Positions 10,362-22,967 of a DNA stretch of 49,575 nt are shown here, piece by piece. How positions within the stretch are numbered: position 1 is the first letter of the stretch; each line of letters starts with the position of its first letter. Source of the stretch: Nemertoderma westbladi (Eukaryota > Xenacoelomorpha > Nemertodermatida > Nemertodermatidae); NCBI GenBank assembly GCA_032718475.1, contig JAUCBJ010000784.1:1-49575 (forward strand), written 5' to 3'. The notes under the pieces are model-generated. The model was not told the DNA's origin, did no database searches, and saw only the letters and a list, made by a program, of their open reading frames with translations. The position numbers and the translations under genes were made by a program.

Positions 10362-13300
10362 TTACACTGTGGCTATATACTCCAATATATCGTTTAGCTC
10401 GTTTGTACTAAAATAAGGGATCTCCCAGTTATCTGAGATACAATTGATTAATTCTTTACATAAATTGACCTTCCATAAGTTATCAATATCGCACGGAACA
10501 TATGATAATTGCTTTACATTCTTAACAGTTAATGACCGTAAATTACGCAAATTGCACAAATTACCAATTTTTCTTAAATTACAACCGGTTCGCGATCTGC
10601 AATCGAACAAACACAATTCAGCCAAAAAACGAATGGATGGTTTAATTGAAGACAGTAAACTAAAACTAAATGACACAATTCTCGATTGTAACATAATACA
10701 GGGATGCATAAAATTGACTAAATTTTCAACAATAAATCTGTGAGTTAATCGAGGTAAACCAAAAATAATCCTAATGTTAATGTTCCAAGCGCTATAAATT
10801 CTAGTACACTGTGGAGAAAACAGGTCCCATAAACTGCTGCCGTAAAAACTCGTTGCATATAAACGTTGGATATTACACAGTTGGTACCGGTCTGCAAAAT
10901 AAAATTCTTGGCGAAGGGCGTTGAGTTTTCCTATGAATTGACCGCGCTTACGTGTAATGTCAGACTCCATTGTGTTCTTATAATCTATTAAATTTCCTAG
11001 ATGTAACGCCTCTTGGACCCATGGAAGATCAACACCTTTTAAATTAATGTGATTACTTGGTTCAATCCACACTGAATCGAAACGAATACATTTTGACTTT
11101 GATTTCGCGGGTTCAGGGTTTGTGCTGAAGACGAGATTATTATCCTTAGCGAAATCCTCGCAAATAGAAACCATATATTGAAGACCAGTAATAGACGGAC
11201 AGAGGAGAAAAATATCATCAGCGTAGACTAATATACCAAGATAAATTTTTCCAATATGACACCCAACTTTCGAAGTACGTAGCTTGTGTATCAGCTTATC
11301 CAATAAAATACAGAACAGAATGGGGCTAGCCACCGAGCCTTGCCTAACGCCGTTTGAAATACTGAACGAATTAGAGTCAGAATTTTGCCAACGCACACAG
11401 CAGGATTGATTACTATATATCCATATTAACACTCTAAGGAAAAACGCCGAAACCCCCTTTTTCAACAGTTCAAGAAACAGCTTGCACCATTCGACCATGT
11501 CGAATGCCTTCGACAGGTCCAGTAGACAGCCATAAACCGGAGTCGAATGCCTCGAGTAGAACCCCACGACCTCAGATGCGGCCCAGGTGCATTGAGAAGT
11601 ACTAGAACCTGACTGAAAACTGAACTGCAGTTCGTCCAATAGTAAACATTCTGACTGCGAAAGAAGCATTACCCATTCAAAAAGTTTGATCAACAGCGAC
11701 GAGAGTGCAATCGCTCTATAATTATTCGAAACATTCTGATCGCCCAACTTGTCCTTAATGAGTGGAATGATTACACACGTTAATATGAACTGAGGAACGT
11801 TGCCATGTGATAAGAAAACATTAAATAATTTACTCAGATGTACACGTAATTCGGGAGGTCCATTTATTAAACAATCAGAATCAAATCCAAATGTGACGTC
11901 ACACTTTGAACTTTTAAGTCTATGAAGACCCTCAGAAATCAATTCCGGGGAAATACTTGGCAAATCATCAGTAGAGCACCCTCTCAGCTTCTCTGAAATT
12001 GTATCGTTCATTTTTTCTACATCGGAACCATAAGGTTGATTAAAAAGATTCGAATAAATATCAGAAAACCTATCAGCTATGGATTGCGGATCACAACAGC
12101 CGTCAATAGTCGAACTTGCACCGCTAGGCACAGAACGAAGTTTCTTGATTTCCTTAAATATATCCGTATTATTCTTAAGGCATGCCTGTATGAGTTTATC
12201 ACGGCGAACCTTATCAGCAGACCTTTTTAACCGCCGGACGGCGTACTTATATTGGGAGCGAGTAACCCGCCGCATATGAAACAAATGTGGATTCTGGAAC
12301 GCGTTGGGACAACCTGCAGAAACCCATAAACTGTGCCAGAAGATGGCCTCTTCTTTGAAAGGGTTAACATGGTCAGTCCAGCCTGGCAGAATCGGCCGGT
12401 CGGATGAATCAGATGAACCCCCAGACCCGTTTCCTCGACCATTAACAAGGCAACTAGAACTACTATCAATCGATTCCAGAATATCCATGGTGTATTTTTC
12501 TATATCTACTCTATGACTGCAATTGGTGCAAAAAACATTGTTACACAACGAAATGTCCGAAAAAGATTCCAAATTATTCAGTGCCCCAGTTAATTTAGCA
12601 CTAAACTCACGTTGTTTTTCACATGAGGCTCGTTTAAAATTAGCTCGACATTTATTACTGCTATTACCAGTTAAATTACCAGCCGGCATATTTAAAACAC
12701 CAATATCAAACTTTATAAAAATTGGGCAGTGTGAAGATAAATTGGCACCGGAATGTACCACATCTGATTCCACAACATTGTCGAGTAACATACTATTACC
12801 AAAAAAGTGATCTAACGTAGAATGAAACACAGACTGTTCCCTGAAACAAGTATAAGTGAAATCAATAGGGAATATATCCCACATACGGCCAAAATTTATT
12901 TCCTGTAGAAATTGGCTGACTGCATGTACATGAGACGATGTACGGGAGAAATCTGCATTAATATCACCGGCAATTAACACATTGGCACAGTCTACTGAAT
13001 TTATAATATCTTTAATATCGCAAAATAACTTGAGCAACTCATCTGAGACAAAAATTGTCTCTTTTATCTACAGGGAAATACGAGTTAATTAACACAAGTG
13101 GCTTTGCATTTGGTAATGTCAAACTAATAACATGTAAACGAGGATTATTAACTTTAACAATATTTACATACTTAGACACTGCATTCTTAATAATGAAACA
13201 TAAACCCCCGGAGGTCCTACCGGCACGCACAGCATTATCGCAGTAAGTAGCAGGCTGAACAATACAATGATACTGAGACTGGGGAAACTCTTTCTTAATC

Positions 13301-13482
13301 CTATAGATATTATCGTGCAGAACAAAATGTTCTTGTAAGCATACAATATCCGACCCTAGTAAAATAACTTTAATAAACTCGAGCTTATCTGGTGATAAAC
13401 CTGTACTATTGTAGGAAGATACACAGAAAATATTAGAGCTCGATTGACCATGCCCGTTACTTGGAATAGTTCCGGTAGCCAT
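10362..13482 (-). pseudogene. ORF2: APE-type endonuclease plus reverse transcriptase, one frameshift
   Basis: This replication protein of the element is about 1,040 residues when both frames are counted. The first part (13482-13039, 147 aa) carries the endonuclease start (SSYNSTGLS, SDIVCLQEHFV, SGGLCFII, VLINSYFPVDKRDN). At a run of five T residues near 13050 one extra base ends the frame with TGA. The next frame continues SDELLKLF and runs 891 aa to 10362. In that frame the endonuclease continues with GDINADF (24-30), TLDHFFG and SSHCPIF (101-107, where S replaces the usual D of SDH). The RT follows with NNYRAIALSS (438-447), LLDLSKAFDMVEW (505-517), NGVRQGSVASP (562-572) and YADDIFLLCPS (605-615). 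There is no RNase H. Otherwise intact, so the element is young, or the shift is a homopolymer sequencing error. Confidence 0.92.
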
Positions 13483-13520
13483 CGCTTTAGTTTACCGAAC
13501 GAATGGCTCGTAGGCATAAC

Positions 13521-14846
13521 CTAATTCCGGCTTCCGCCATAGACCCACTTTCTCACGCACACCCCAGGAGGCCAAGTAGACGACTCAAGTGCTTTGTCGA
13601 TGTCGCGAGATGACAGAGTTATACGAAAGCTGGCTAACCTTGAGTCCTGCGGTGACTTCCGTTGCAAGGCCTCCGCTCCAATGTTGATACCATGCGCCTT
13701 CAGGTTCTCAATCAACTCCAACGCTTTGGTTCCCTTTTCCAACCGAAAGACAAAAATGTCCATTGGGGCCGCACTCAAACCCCCAGCTTGACTCCCTTTA
13801 CCTGTCCCCACCACAAACGCTGGAGCTGAGCGACGTTGGGGGAGGGGGCGAGGGTCACGTTGGGTTTTACGGTAGCTGACTACTTCGTACGGCCGTAAAT
13901 CGTTACCATCCTCGTCCAGGTTACGTTCTCGAAGTTCTTCCTCCTCATTCGTTCTCCGTCGCTTAACACTTCCATTCCGATTCGGTGTGTTCCCTCGACT
14001 CGGTGTGTCAGCAACACTCAGGTGTTCATATTGATTAGCGCGGGATCGATTAGCAGCGCCGGGCGAACTGTACCAAGGCGCAGCTGTAGGTCTCAAAGCC
14101 CGGCTTGGCCTAGGAGGATCCTGCCTCAGCCATGCGTTGGGTTCAATCGGCCGTCCGGAAACAGCCGCCCGATTCGGAAGATTCGGAAAGTCAGACGTCA
14201 TAGGAAGTTGATTCTGGTTGCCCGTAAGCTCGGACTGACGACCTACTGGTATCGACGCTGGGTCATGTGGAACCGGTACCGGTATCGCCACCTTTTTAAT
14301 CTCGGCCATCAACCTCTGTTCCAACGACTTCGTGTGCTCCATAAATTGCTTCTGCAAGCAGGACAGTTTGTCGCTAATTATAGAAAACTGTGATGTATTT
14401 TCAGCTTCCATAACCTCGTTCTCTTCGATTAACGGAGGCAGGGACAGTGCATCCAGAGGAGTTACCGCAATTATCGGTAATTTTCCGGAGGTCTCGAGGT
14501 CGTGCAATTTCTCATATGTGTCCAGCAGGTGTGCATACGCAGCTGAACGTTCCGACGTGTCACGTCTTCCGTTTACCTCGATGTTCAGATTAGCGAACAG
14601 TAACCCTTTAGCGGTCAGAATTTCATCCCCAGTAAATCGTCTCATACATGCCTGTAATGTTATCGGTTGTGTGCTAGTCGCCATGCCTTGTACCAGCACA
14701 CTCAGAACCCGATCAACCACGATGGTGCCATTATTCAGAGAATGCCTGTTAATATTGGCGCCCGTATCAGCACCAACAACATTTGAGTTATTGTGGGGCA
14801 GAACGCCCTGCATAACAGTCTGGCTATCACTCTGGCTATCGGACAT
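13521..14846 (-). CDS. ORF1 protein of the two-ORF retrotransposon (RNA-binding role likely)
   Basis: An intact 441-residue ORF lies upstream of ORF2, as expected for the nucleic-acid chaperone protein of CR1/L2-type elements. Residues about 41-120 form a helical N-terminal domain (RVLSVLVQGM, then MRRFTGDEILTAKGLLF). Residues about 150-186 look like a short coiled coil (SDKLSCLQKQFMEHTKSLEQ). The middle (190-350) is proline- and arginine-rich with a basic patch VKRRR (294-298), a candidate nuclear signal. Residues about 363-437 form a compact domain starting MDIFVFRLEKGTKALEL and ending WPPGVCVRKW, resembling the RRM-like end of ORF1 proteins in invertebrate elements. I see no CCHC knuckle. 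The start is the first ATG after the leader, 59 nt from the array. The base composition is more GC-rich than the surroundings. Confidence 0.85.
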   Translation of the reverse strand: MSDSQSDSQTVMQGVLPHNNSNVVGADTGANINRHSLNNGTIVVDRVLSVLVQGMATSTQPITLQACMRRFTGDEILTAKGLLFANLNIEVNGRRDTSERSAAYAHLLDTYEKLHDLETSGKLPIIAVTPLDALSLPPLIEENEVMEAENTSQFSIISDKLSCLQKQFMEHTKSLEQRLMAEIKKVAIPVPVPHDPASIPVGRQSELTGNQNQLPMTSDFPNLPNRAAVSGRPIEPNAWLRQDPPRPSRALRPTAAPWYSSPGAANRSRANQYEHLSVADTPSRGNTPNRNGSVKRRRTNEEEELRERNLDEDGNDLRPYEVVSYRKTQRDPRPLPQRRSAPAFVVGTGKGSQAGGLSAAPMDIFVFRLEKGTKALELIENLKAHGINIGAEALQRKSPQDSRLASFRITLSSRDIDKALESSTWPPGVCVRKWVYGGSRN

Positions 14847-14905
14847 ACCGCTAGCTGGTAGGTCAGTACAGCAGTAGGATTAGGCAGAATTAATTCTCTG
14901 CTTCT

Positions 14906-17900
14906 CAATTTTTTGGCTTATCCTGTTTATTGTTAATTTGAGATTGTTTATTTTGGCTTATCCTGTTTATTGTTAATTTGAGATTGTTTATTTTGGCTTA
15001 TCCTGTTTATTGTTAATTTGAGATTGTTTATTTTGGCTTATCCTGTTTATTGTTAATTTGAGATTGTTTATTTTGGCTTATCCTGTTTATTGTTAATTTG
15101 AGATTGTTTATTTTGGCTTATCCTGTTTATTGTTAATTTGAGATTGTTTATTTTGGCTTATCCTGTTTATTGTTAATTTGAGATTGTTTATTTTGGCTTA
15201 TCCTGTTTATTGTTAATTTGAGATTGTTTATTTTGGCTTATCCTGTTTATTGTTAATTTGAGATTGTTTATTTTGGCTTATCCTGTTTATTGTTAATTTG
15301 AGATTGTTTATTTTGGCTTATCCTGTTTATTGTTAATTTGAGATTGTTTATTTTGGCTTATCCTGTTTATTGTTAATTTGAGATTGTTTATTTTGGCTTA
15401 TCCTGTTTATTGTTAATTTGAGATTGTTTATTTTGGCTTATCCTGTTTATTGTTAATTTGAGATTGTTTATTTTGGCTTATCCTGTTTATTGTTAATTTG
15501 AGATTGTTTATTTTGGCTTATCCTGTTTATTGTTAATTTGAGATTGTTTATTTTGGCTTATCCTGTTTATTGTTAATTTGAGATTGTTTATTTTGGCTTA
15601 TCCTGTTTATTGTTAATTTGAGATTGTTTATTTTGGCTTATCCTGTTTATTGTTAATTTGAGATTGTTTATTTTGGCTTATCCTGTTTATTGTTAATTTG
15701 AGATTGTTTATTTTGGCTTATCCTGTTTATTGTTAATTTGAGATTGTTTATTTTGGCTTATCCTGTTTATTGTTAATTTGAGATTGTTTATTTTGGCTTA
15801 TCCTGTTTATTGTTAATTTGAGATTGTTTATTTTGGCTTATCCTGTTTATTGTTAATTTGAGATTGTTTATTTTGGCTTATCCTGTTTATTGTTAATTTG
15901 AGATTGTTTATTTTGGCTTATCCTGTTTATTGTTAATTTGAGATTGTTTATTTTGGCTTATCCTGTTTATTGTTAATTTGAGATTGTTTATTTTGGCTTA
16001 TCCTGTTTATTGTTAATTTGAGATTGTTTATTTTGGCTTATCCTGTTTATTGTTAATTTGAGATTGTTTATTTTGGCTTATCCTGTTTATTGTTAATTTG
16101 AGATTGTTTATTTTGGCTTATCCTGTTTATTGTTAATTTGAGATTGTTTATTTTGGCTTATCCTGTTTATTGTTAATTTGAGATTGTTTATTTTGGCTTA
16201 TCCTGTTTATTGTTAATTTGAGATTGTTTATTTTGGCTTATCCTGTTTATTGTTAATTTGAGATTGTTTATTTTGGCTTATCCTGTTTATTGTTAATTTG
16301 AGATTGTTTATTTTGGCTTATCCTGTTTATTGTTAATTTGAGATTGTTTATTTTGGCTTATCCTGTTTATTGTTAATTTGAGATTGTTTATTTTGGCTTA
16401 TCCTGTTTATTGTTAATTTGAGATTGTTTATTTTGGCTTATCCTGTTTATTGTTAATTTGAGATTGTTTATTTTGGCTTATCCTGTTTATTGTTAATTTG
16501 AGATTGTTTATTTTGGCTTATCCTGTTTATTGTTAATTTGAGATTGTTTATTTTGGCTTATCCTGTTTATTGTTAATTTGAGATTGTTTATTTTGGCTTA
16601 TCCTGTTTATTGTTAATTTGAGATTGTTTATTTTGGCTTATCCTGTTTATTGTTAATTTGAGATTGTTTATTTTGGCTTATCCTGTTTATTGTTAATTTG
16701 AGATTGTTTATTTTGGCTTATCCTGTTTATTGTTAATTTGAGATTGTTTATTTTGGCTTATCCTGTTTATTGTTAATTTGAGATTGTTTATTTTGGCTTA
16801 TCCTGTTTATTGTTAATTTGAGATTGTTTATTTTGGCTTATCCTGTTTATTGTTAATTTGAGATTGTTTATTTTGGCTTATCCTGTTTATTGTTAATTTG
16901 AGATTGTTTATTTTGGCTTATCCTGTTTATTGTTAATTTGAGATTGTTTATTTTGGCTTATCCTGTTTATTGTTAATTTGAGATTGTTTATTTTGGCTTA
17001 TCCTGTTTATTGTTAATTTGAGATTGTTTATTTTGGCTTATCCTGTTTATTGTTAATTTGAGATTGTTTATTTTGGCTTATCCTGTTTATTGTTAATTTG
17101 AGATTGTTTATTTTGGCTTATCCTGTTTATTGTTAATTTGAGATTGTTTATTTTGGCTTATCCTGTTTATTGTTAATTTGAGATTGTTTATTTTGGCTTA
17201 TCCTGTTTATTGTTAATTTGAGATTGTTTATTTTGGCTTATCCTGTTTATTGTTAATTTGAGATTGTTTATTTTGGCTTATCCTGTTTATTGTTAATTTG
17301 AGATTGTTTATTTTGGCTTATCCTGTTTATTGTTAATTTGAGATTGTTTATTTTGGCTTATCCTGTTTATTGTTAATTTGAGATTGTTTATTTTGGCTTA
17401 TCCTGTTTATTGTTAATTTGAGATTGTTTATTTTGGCTTATCCTGTTTATTGTTAATTTGAGATTGTTTATTTTGGCTTATCCTGTTTATTGTTAATTTG
17501 AGATTGTTTATTTTGGCTTATCCTGTTTATTGTTAATTTGAGATTGTTTATTTTGGCTTATCCTGTTTATTGTTAATTTGAGATTGTTTATTTTGGCTTA
17601 TCCTGTTTATTGTTAATTTGAGATTGTTTATTTTGGCTTATCCTGTTTATTGTTAATTTGAGATTGTTTATTTTGGCTTATCCTGTTTATTGTTAATTTG
17701 AGATTGTTTATTTTGGCTTATCCTGTTTATTGTTAATTTGAGATTGTTTATTTTGGCTTATCCTGTTTATTGTTAATTTGAGATTGTTTATTTTGGCTTA
17801 TCCTGTTTATTGTTAATTTGAGATTGTTTATTTTGGCTTATCCTGTTTATTGTTAATTTGAGATTGTTTATTTTGGCTTATCCTGTTTATTGTTAATTTG

Positions 17901-18371
17901 AGATTGTTTATTTTGGCTTATCCTGTTTATTGTTAATTTGAGATTGTTTATTTTGGCTTATCCTGTTTATTGTTAATTTGAGATTGTTTATTTTGGCTTA
18001 TCCTGTTTATTGTTAATTTGAGATTGTTTATTTTGGCTTATCCTGTTTATTGTTAATTTGAGATTGTTTATTTTGGCTTATCCTGTTTATTGTTAATTTG
18101 AGATTGTTTATTTTGGCTTATCCTGTTTATTGTTAATTTGAGATTGTTTATTTTGGCTTATCCTGTTTATTGTTAATTTGAGATTGTTTATTTTGGCTTA
18201 TCCTGTTTATTGTTAATTTGAGATTGTTTATTTTGGCTTATCCTGTTTATTGTTAATTTGAGATTGTTTATTTTGGCTTATCCTGTTTATTGTTAATTTG
18301 AGATTGTTTATTTTGGCTTATCCTGTTTATTGTTAATTTGAGATTGTTTATTTTGGCTTATCCTGTTTATT
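14906..18371. repeat. 40-bp minisatellite array, right part, about 86 copies
   Basis: The unit, orientation and phase match the array at 7783-10141, with the retrotransposon between them. By eye every unit from 14911 to 18360 is identical. None of the 39-bp units or the GGCTTAAC variants of the left part occur. It ends at TCCTGTTTATTCTTATTG. Such uniformity over about 3.4 kb implies very recent expansion or homogenisation, or an assembly that filled the array with consensus. Confidence 0.98.
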
Positions 18372-21030
18372 CTTATTGTATTACTATTCATTCATCAGGG
18401 GCATTAAGTTGCCCCTGAGTTGCCCATTAAGTTGCCCAATGTTGATAAAATAAATAAATAAATATAATATCATTATAAATATTATTATAATTAATATTAT
18501 TATAAATTATGTAAGAAGAATGTTACGGGCTAAGTCTTTTCAAACAAGCGCGAAATCGCGTAAAGGTCCGCGTCTGTCTACTAGATATTCCAAGACAATT
18601 TGTATATATCAATATAGTACTGTAGGACCACAAATTTGGTTCTTTAGGGAGTTTAGACACCAATGGATTCTCGGTAAATGTTTAAACATTAAACGTCCTT
18701 CGATCTGAAAACTGGGCTATATATATACTACAGTACTACACTAGACCAACAGATATATGATTCTTAGTACGCTGAACCATGTGCAGTTCTTCATTATGCT
18801 GTCACATAAGGATAATTCTTTCTGAGGGTTTATCGGCTGTCTGCAGGAAACCAGTCTGCCGCTAGAGCGAATAATTTATCAGGGAAATCAGCGCATATTT
18901 TGTTGAAATAATCCTCTCGAATTGATCCTTAACATAAATTAATCTCACGTGCTGCGCGTAGGCCCCACATCGGGTATACTGAATGTTGTCGTATGTATAA
19001 ATTGCACTCCACTCCGCACTCCATCAATATGCTTTAATACAACTACCGCCACGGCCCTCATCCGTTCTGATACGTCAACAGCACATATTGCAGCCTCTCA
19101 CTTTCCTATTAAATTCTAATAATTACACCGGAAAGGCTATATATTTTAATCATAAATTATTCAGATTAATAGAGGGATTTAAATTAGCCGCAGGCCCCTT
19201 TGGTATAGTGCTGTAGTGATTACTACCTGCGTACGTACTGCAGTACTGATGCGGTACCGGTATTGTAAGCCGCCATAAAATGGAATTGATTGAATTCCAT
19301 AAAACTGAATTGGATTGAGTAATGTAACAATTATTAGCCACTGAAGCCTATCAGCACGCTTACAATAAGGGACATATCCATTTCAAGCTGCGACTGCCGA
19401 TAATCAAACACTTCACATTAATACTTTTATCCCTGATTGGGAAATTGCTTCATTGCGCAGCGCATGCCGCATACCAGGATTAACGAATGATATAACGTAA
19501 AACTTTATAGCGCAAAGTGCAAAGTACGATTCAATAGGTTGTTCATGCAATCACAATCACGGTGTCTGGAGGGAGAGCGTAGAGGGTCAGCTTTTATAAA
19601 AAAAATAGACTGCCGTCATAATCATAGTTAGACCTACAATACATTTAGAAAAACAATGGACTATTTGATTGAAAATGTTTGATTTAATTTCATCTTTATC
19701 TATAAACTACTGTTTCGATGAATTGCATTATTAATTGTAGGATTTTTACCCCTTTTATTTTATAGCTTGATAATTGAAGGTTTTTATGCAACAGTACGAG
19801 TTACGAGTCGTTTGAAAATATCATTTATAGGGAACATTGCATAATGCGACGATTAATAACAAATAACTAATGCAGAAACTAATTTCAATTTTTTATCGAT
19901 ATTATTATATTTATTAGGCAGATCGTGGCTCAACTAGTAATATCTAGAATATGTAATGTTAATTTTTTAAATTACATTTTGTAAATTATTTAATTTCGAA
20001 AACCACACGGCCAAGGTATTAACAAATATTTTGCGCCACTAACTCCTATTAGTACATACCGTAGCCGGAGCCGGAGCCGGATCTGGACCATGTGTAGAAT
20101 ACACCAGGTTGGTTTCCTATGTAAGTTAAATAAAGTACATGTATGTCATATAAATTTATTACTGTAATATTATTTTTATCCATAAACCTACGGAACGGTT
20201 TTATAGAGAAAATACTTACATTATTAGGGATTTATTATTTTGTTCAATGTACTTTACGTAGAAGTGCACCATCTGTGCTAATTTATGTTTCTATATCCTT
20301 TACCCCACGAATATTTGTTACAATAGGTTAATTAACCACATTAAGCATTAAAGTTATTAAAAAAATTATTCAATTCAAAATATATTCAATTAAAATCTAC
20401 AATTATAAAGTTATTATTGGATATTGGAAACAATTGATTAATTATAATTCATGTTTGGTTCTACATTTAGGATCATTGTCCACCAATATCTTGGCGCCGA
20501 ATTGAGACTCATTCCTAATCAATAGAGATAATGGAACGTTTTATGATTTTGAGGCATATCGAAATTAGTGTGGCACGTACAGCTTATATAGCTTATATTA
20601 CATGATGATAATTACCTGTATAATACTTAATTGTGTCGTCTCAAGTAGGCCTAATCTAATTGAAAGGGTAACTATAACGGACTATATTATAATAAATAAT
20701 ACAATGATATTCATTCACCACAATCAAATTCATAATACGATTTTGGCTAGTGATCTGTTTAATGTAAAAAGGCATTTAAACAACTTAACATTATAATATA
20801 AGCTATAGGTCCTAAACGTTATTTTAAATATTTTGTAAATATAAATATAATTTTATGATGCATATTTTTCATAAGACATAATCCATCGACCTACATCGGC
20901 CATAGTATCCGTAATTGCTTTCATTTTAAAGACGTGAGACTTTAACAAAATTCAACATGCAGTACGACTGGTACAATATCGACGGAGACACTTTTTTAAA
21001 CGCTTCAAGCTAAAGATTGAAAGCGAAAAT
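18372..21030. other. AT-rich stretch without recognised genes
   Basis: I see no supportable coding region or known element. Small features only: a stem AGGGGCA / TGCCCCT near 18396-18415, with ATTAAGTTGCCC occurring twice just after it, and a short (TAAA)n run near 18447-18463 that could be the tail of an old retroelement. The open frames here are short and have no recognisable motifs. Confidence 0.6.
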
Positions 21031-22590
21031 TAACTGGGTTACTTAAACAAACACATTAACGGATTTACATAACCATAAACGTTAACTGGGTTACTTAATC
21101 AAACACATTACCCAGTTTAAATAACCATAAACGGTACCTGGGTTACTTAACCAAACACATTACCCAGTTTACATAACCATAAACGGTAACTGGGTTACGT
21201 AACCAAACACATTACCGCGTTTACATAACCATAAACGGTAACTGGGTTACTTAACCAAACACATTACCCAGTTTACATAACCATAAACGGTAACTAGGTT
21301 ACTTCACAAAACACATTAACGGGTTTACATAACCATAAACGGCAACTGGTTACTTAACCAAACACATTACCGAGTTTACATAACCATATCATATAATACG
21401 GTAATTGGGTTACTTAACCAAACACATTAACGGATTTACATAACCATAAACGGCAACTGGTTACTTAACCAAACACATTAACGGGTTTACATAACCATAA
21501 ACGGTAACTAGGTTACTTCACAAAACGCATTAACGGGTTTACATAACCATAAACGGCAACTAAGTTACTTAACCAAACACATTACCGAGTTTACATAACC
21601 ATATAGGCATAAACGGTAACTGGGTTAATTGACCAAACACATTTACCGAGTTTACATAACCATATACGGTAACTGGGTTACTAAACCGAACACATTAACG
21701 AGTTTACATAACCATATACGGTAACTGGGTTACTTAACCAAACACATTACCCAGTTTAAATAACCATAAACGGTAACTGGGTTACTAATCCAAACACATT
21801 AACGGGTTTACATAACCATAAACGGTAACTAGGTTACTTAACCAAACACATTACCGAGTTTACATAACCATAAACGGTAACTAGGTTACTTAACCAAACA
21901 CATTACCGAGTTTACATAACCATATCATATACGGTAACTGGGTTACTTAACCAAACACATTAACGGGTTTACATAACCATAAACGGTAACTGGGTTACTA
22001 AACCAAACACATTAACGGGTTTACATAACCATAAACGGTAACTGGGTTACTAAACCAAACACATTAACGAGTTTACATAACCATAAACGGTAACAAGGTT
22101 ACTTAACCAAACACATTACCGAGTTTACATAACCATAAACGGTAACTAGGTTACTTAACCAAACACATTACCGAGTTTACATAACCATATCATATACGGT
22201 AACTGGGTTACTTAACCAAACACATTACCGAGTTTACATAACCATATCATATAATACGGTAATTGGGTTACTTAACCAAATACATTACCCAGTTTAAATA
22301 ACCATAAACAGTAACTGGATTACACAACCAAACGCATTAACGGGTTTACATAACCATAAACGGTAACTGGGTTACTAAACCAAACACATTAACGGGTTTA
22401 CATAACCATATCATAATACGGTAATTGGGTTACTTAACCAAATACATTACCCAGTTTAAATAACCATAAACAGTAACTGGATTACACAACCAAACGCATT
22501 AACGGGTTTACATAACCATAAACGGTACCTGGGTTACTAAACCGAACACATTAACGAGTTTACATAACCATAAACGGTAACTGTGTTACC
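21031..22590. repeat. 52-bp satellite, about 30 copies, diverged
   Basis: The tandem array has a 52-bp period and a unit containing GGTAACTGGGTTACTTAACC, then AAACACATTACC, then GTTTACATAACCATAAAC. Units vary by substitutions (ACCGAG, ACCCAG, AACGGG in the same slot) and by small insertions such as CATATCATATAATACGG after the CATA. Each unit contains TAACTGGGTTA, and many contain the near-complement TTACCCAGTTT about 20 bp later, so single units can fold on themselves. It is clearly older, or less homogenised, than the 40-bp array. Confidence 0.95.
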
Positions 22591-22967
22591 TACTACTAAA
22601 CCTTTCACACACAGTACGCGGTTTTTACTCCAATGAGTTACAATGATATAGAAACGCTCTCGGGTGGATTTTAAGTGGATCTACTAATGTGTCAGGTCCC
22701 CCTCCTTATTACATTTCAACTATGGAATTATTTTGCATCGCAAAGGCCTATCAGATGGGTGACACGCTTTTGAGTAGGCCTTCTGTCGCACTGTAGGTCG
22801 ATCCGCTATCGACCGACACGTCTGATATCCTCTAGCAGAAAGCAGTTAATGAATATAAATGGAGGTTGAGCTTTGCTTACCAAGCATGTAACTGTTACAT
22901 TTGACTGATTTTGCTGAAGGCATTATTACTTACATTATTTCGAGTGATGTAGTAGTCAGTAGAGTCC
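22591..22967. other. Unique spacer between the satellite and the tandem duplication
   Basis: I see no gene or known repeat here. The segment ends at the left breakpoint of the segmental duplication. Confidence 0.5.

Larger units (their letters stand above)
10142..14905 (-). mobile_element. Two-ORF non-LTR retrotransposon inserted in the 40-bp array
   Basis: This is a nearly complete element of about 4.76 kb on the minus strand: 5' leader (14905-14847), ORF1 (14846-13521), 38-nt gap, ORF2 (13482-10362) and a 3' UTR ending in a (TAAA)n tail (10142-10165 on the plus strand reads TTTATTTATTTATTT). The same 40-bp minisatellite lies on both sides in the same orientation and phase. The left flank stops at GTTTATT and the right flank resumes at TTTTGGC, so only a few T residues can be target-site duplication. 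APE endonuclease plus a YADD reverse transcriptase and no RNase H place it in the broad CR1/L2/Jockey group, possibly Daphne- or Crack-like. The clade is my inference. Confidence 0.9.

Noticed and set aside
21031-22590. Telomeric repeat
   Set aside because: The unit is 52 bp and does not contain a tandem TTAGGG-type motif. The GGGTTA within it occurs once per unit.
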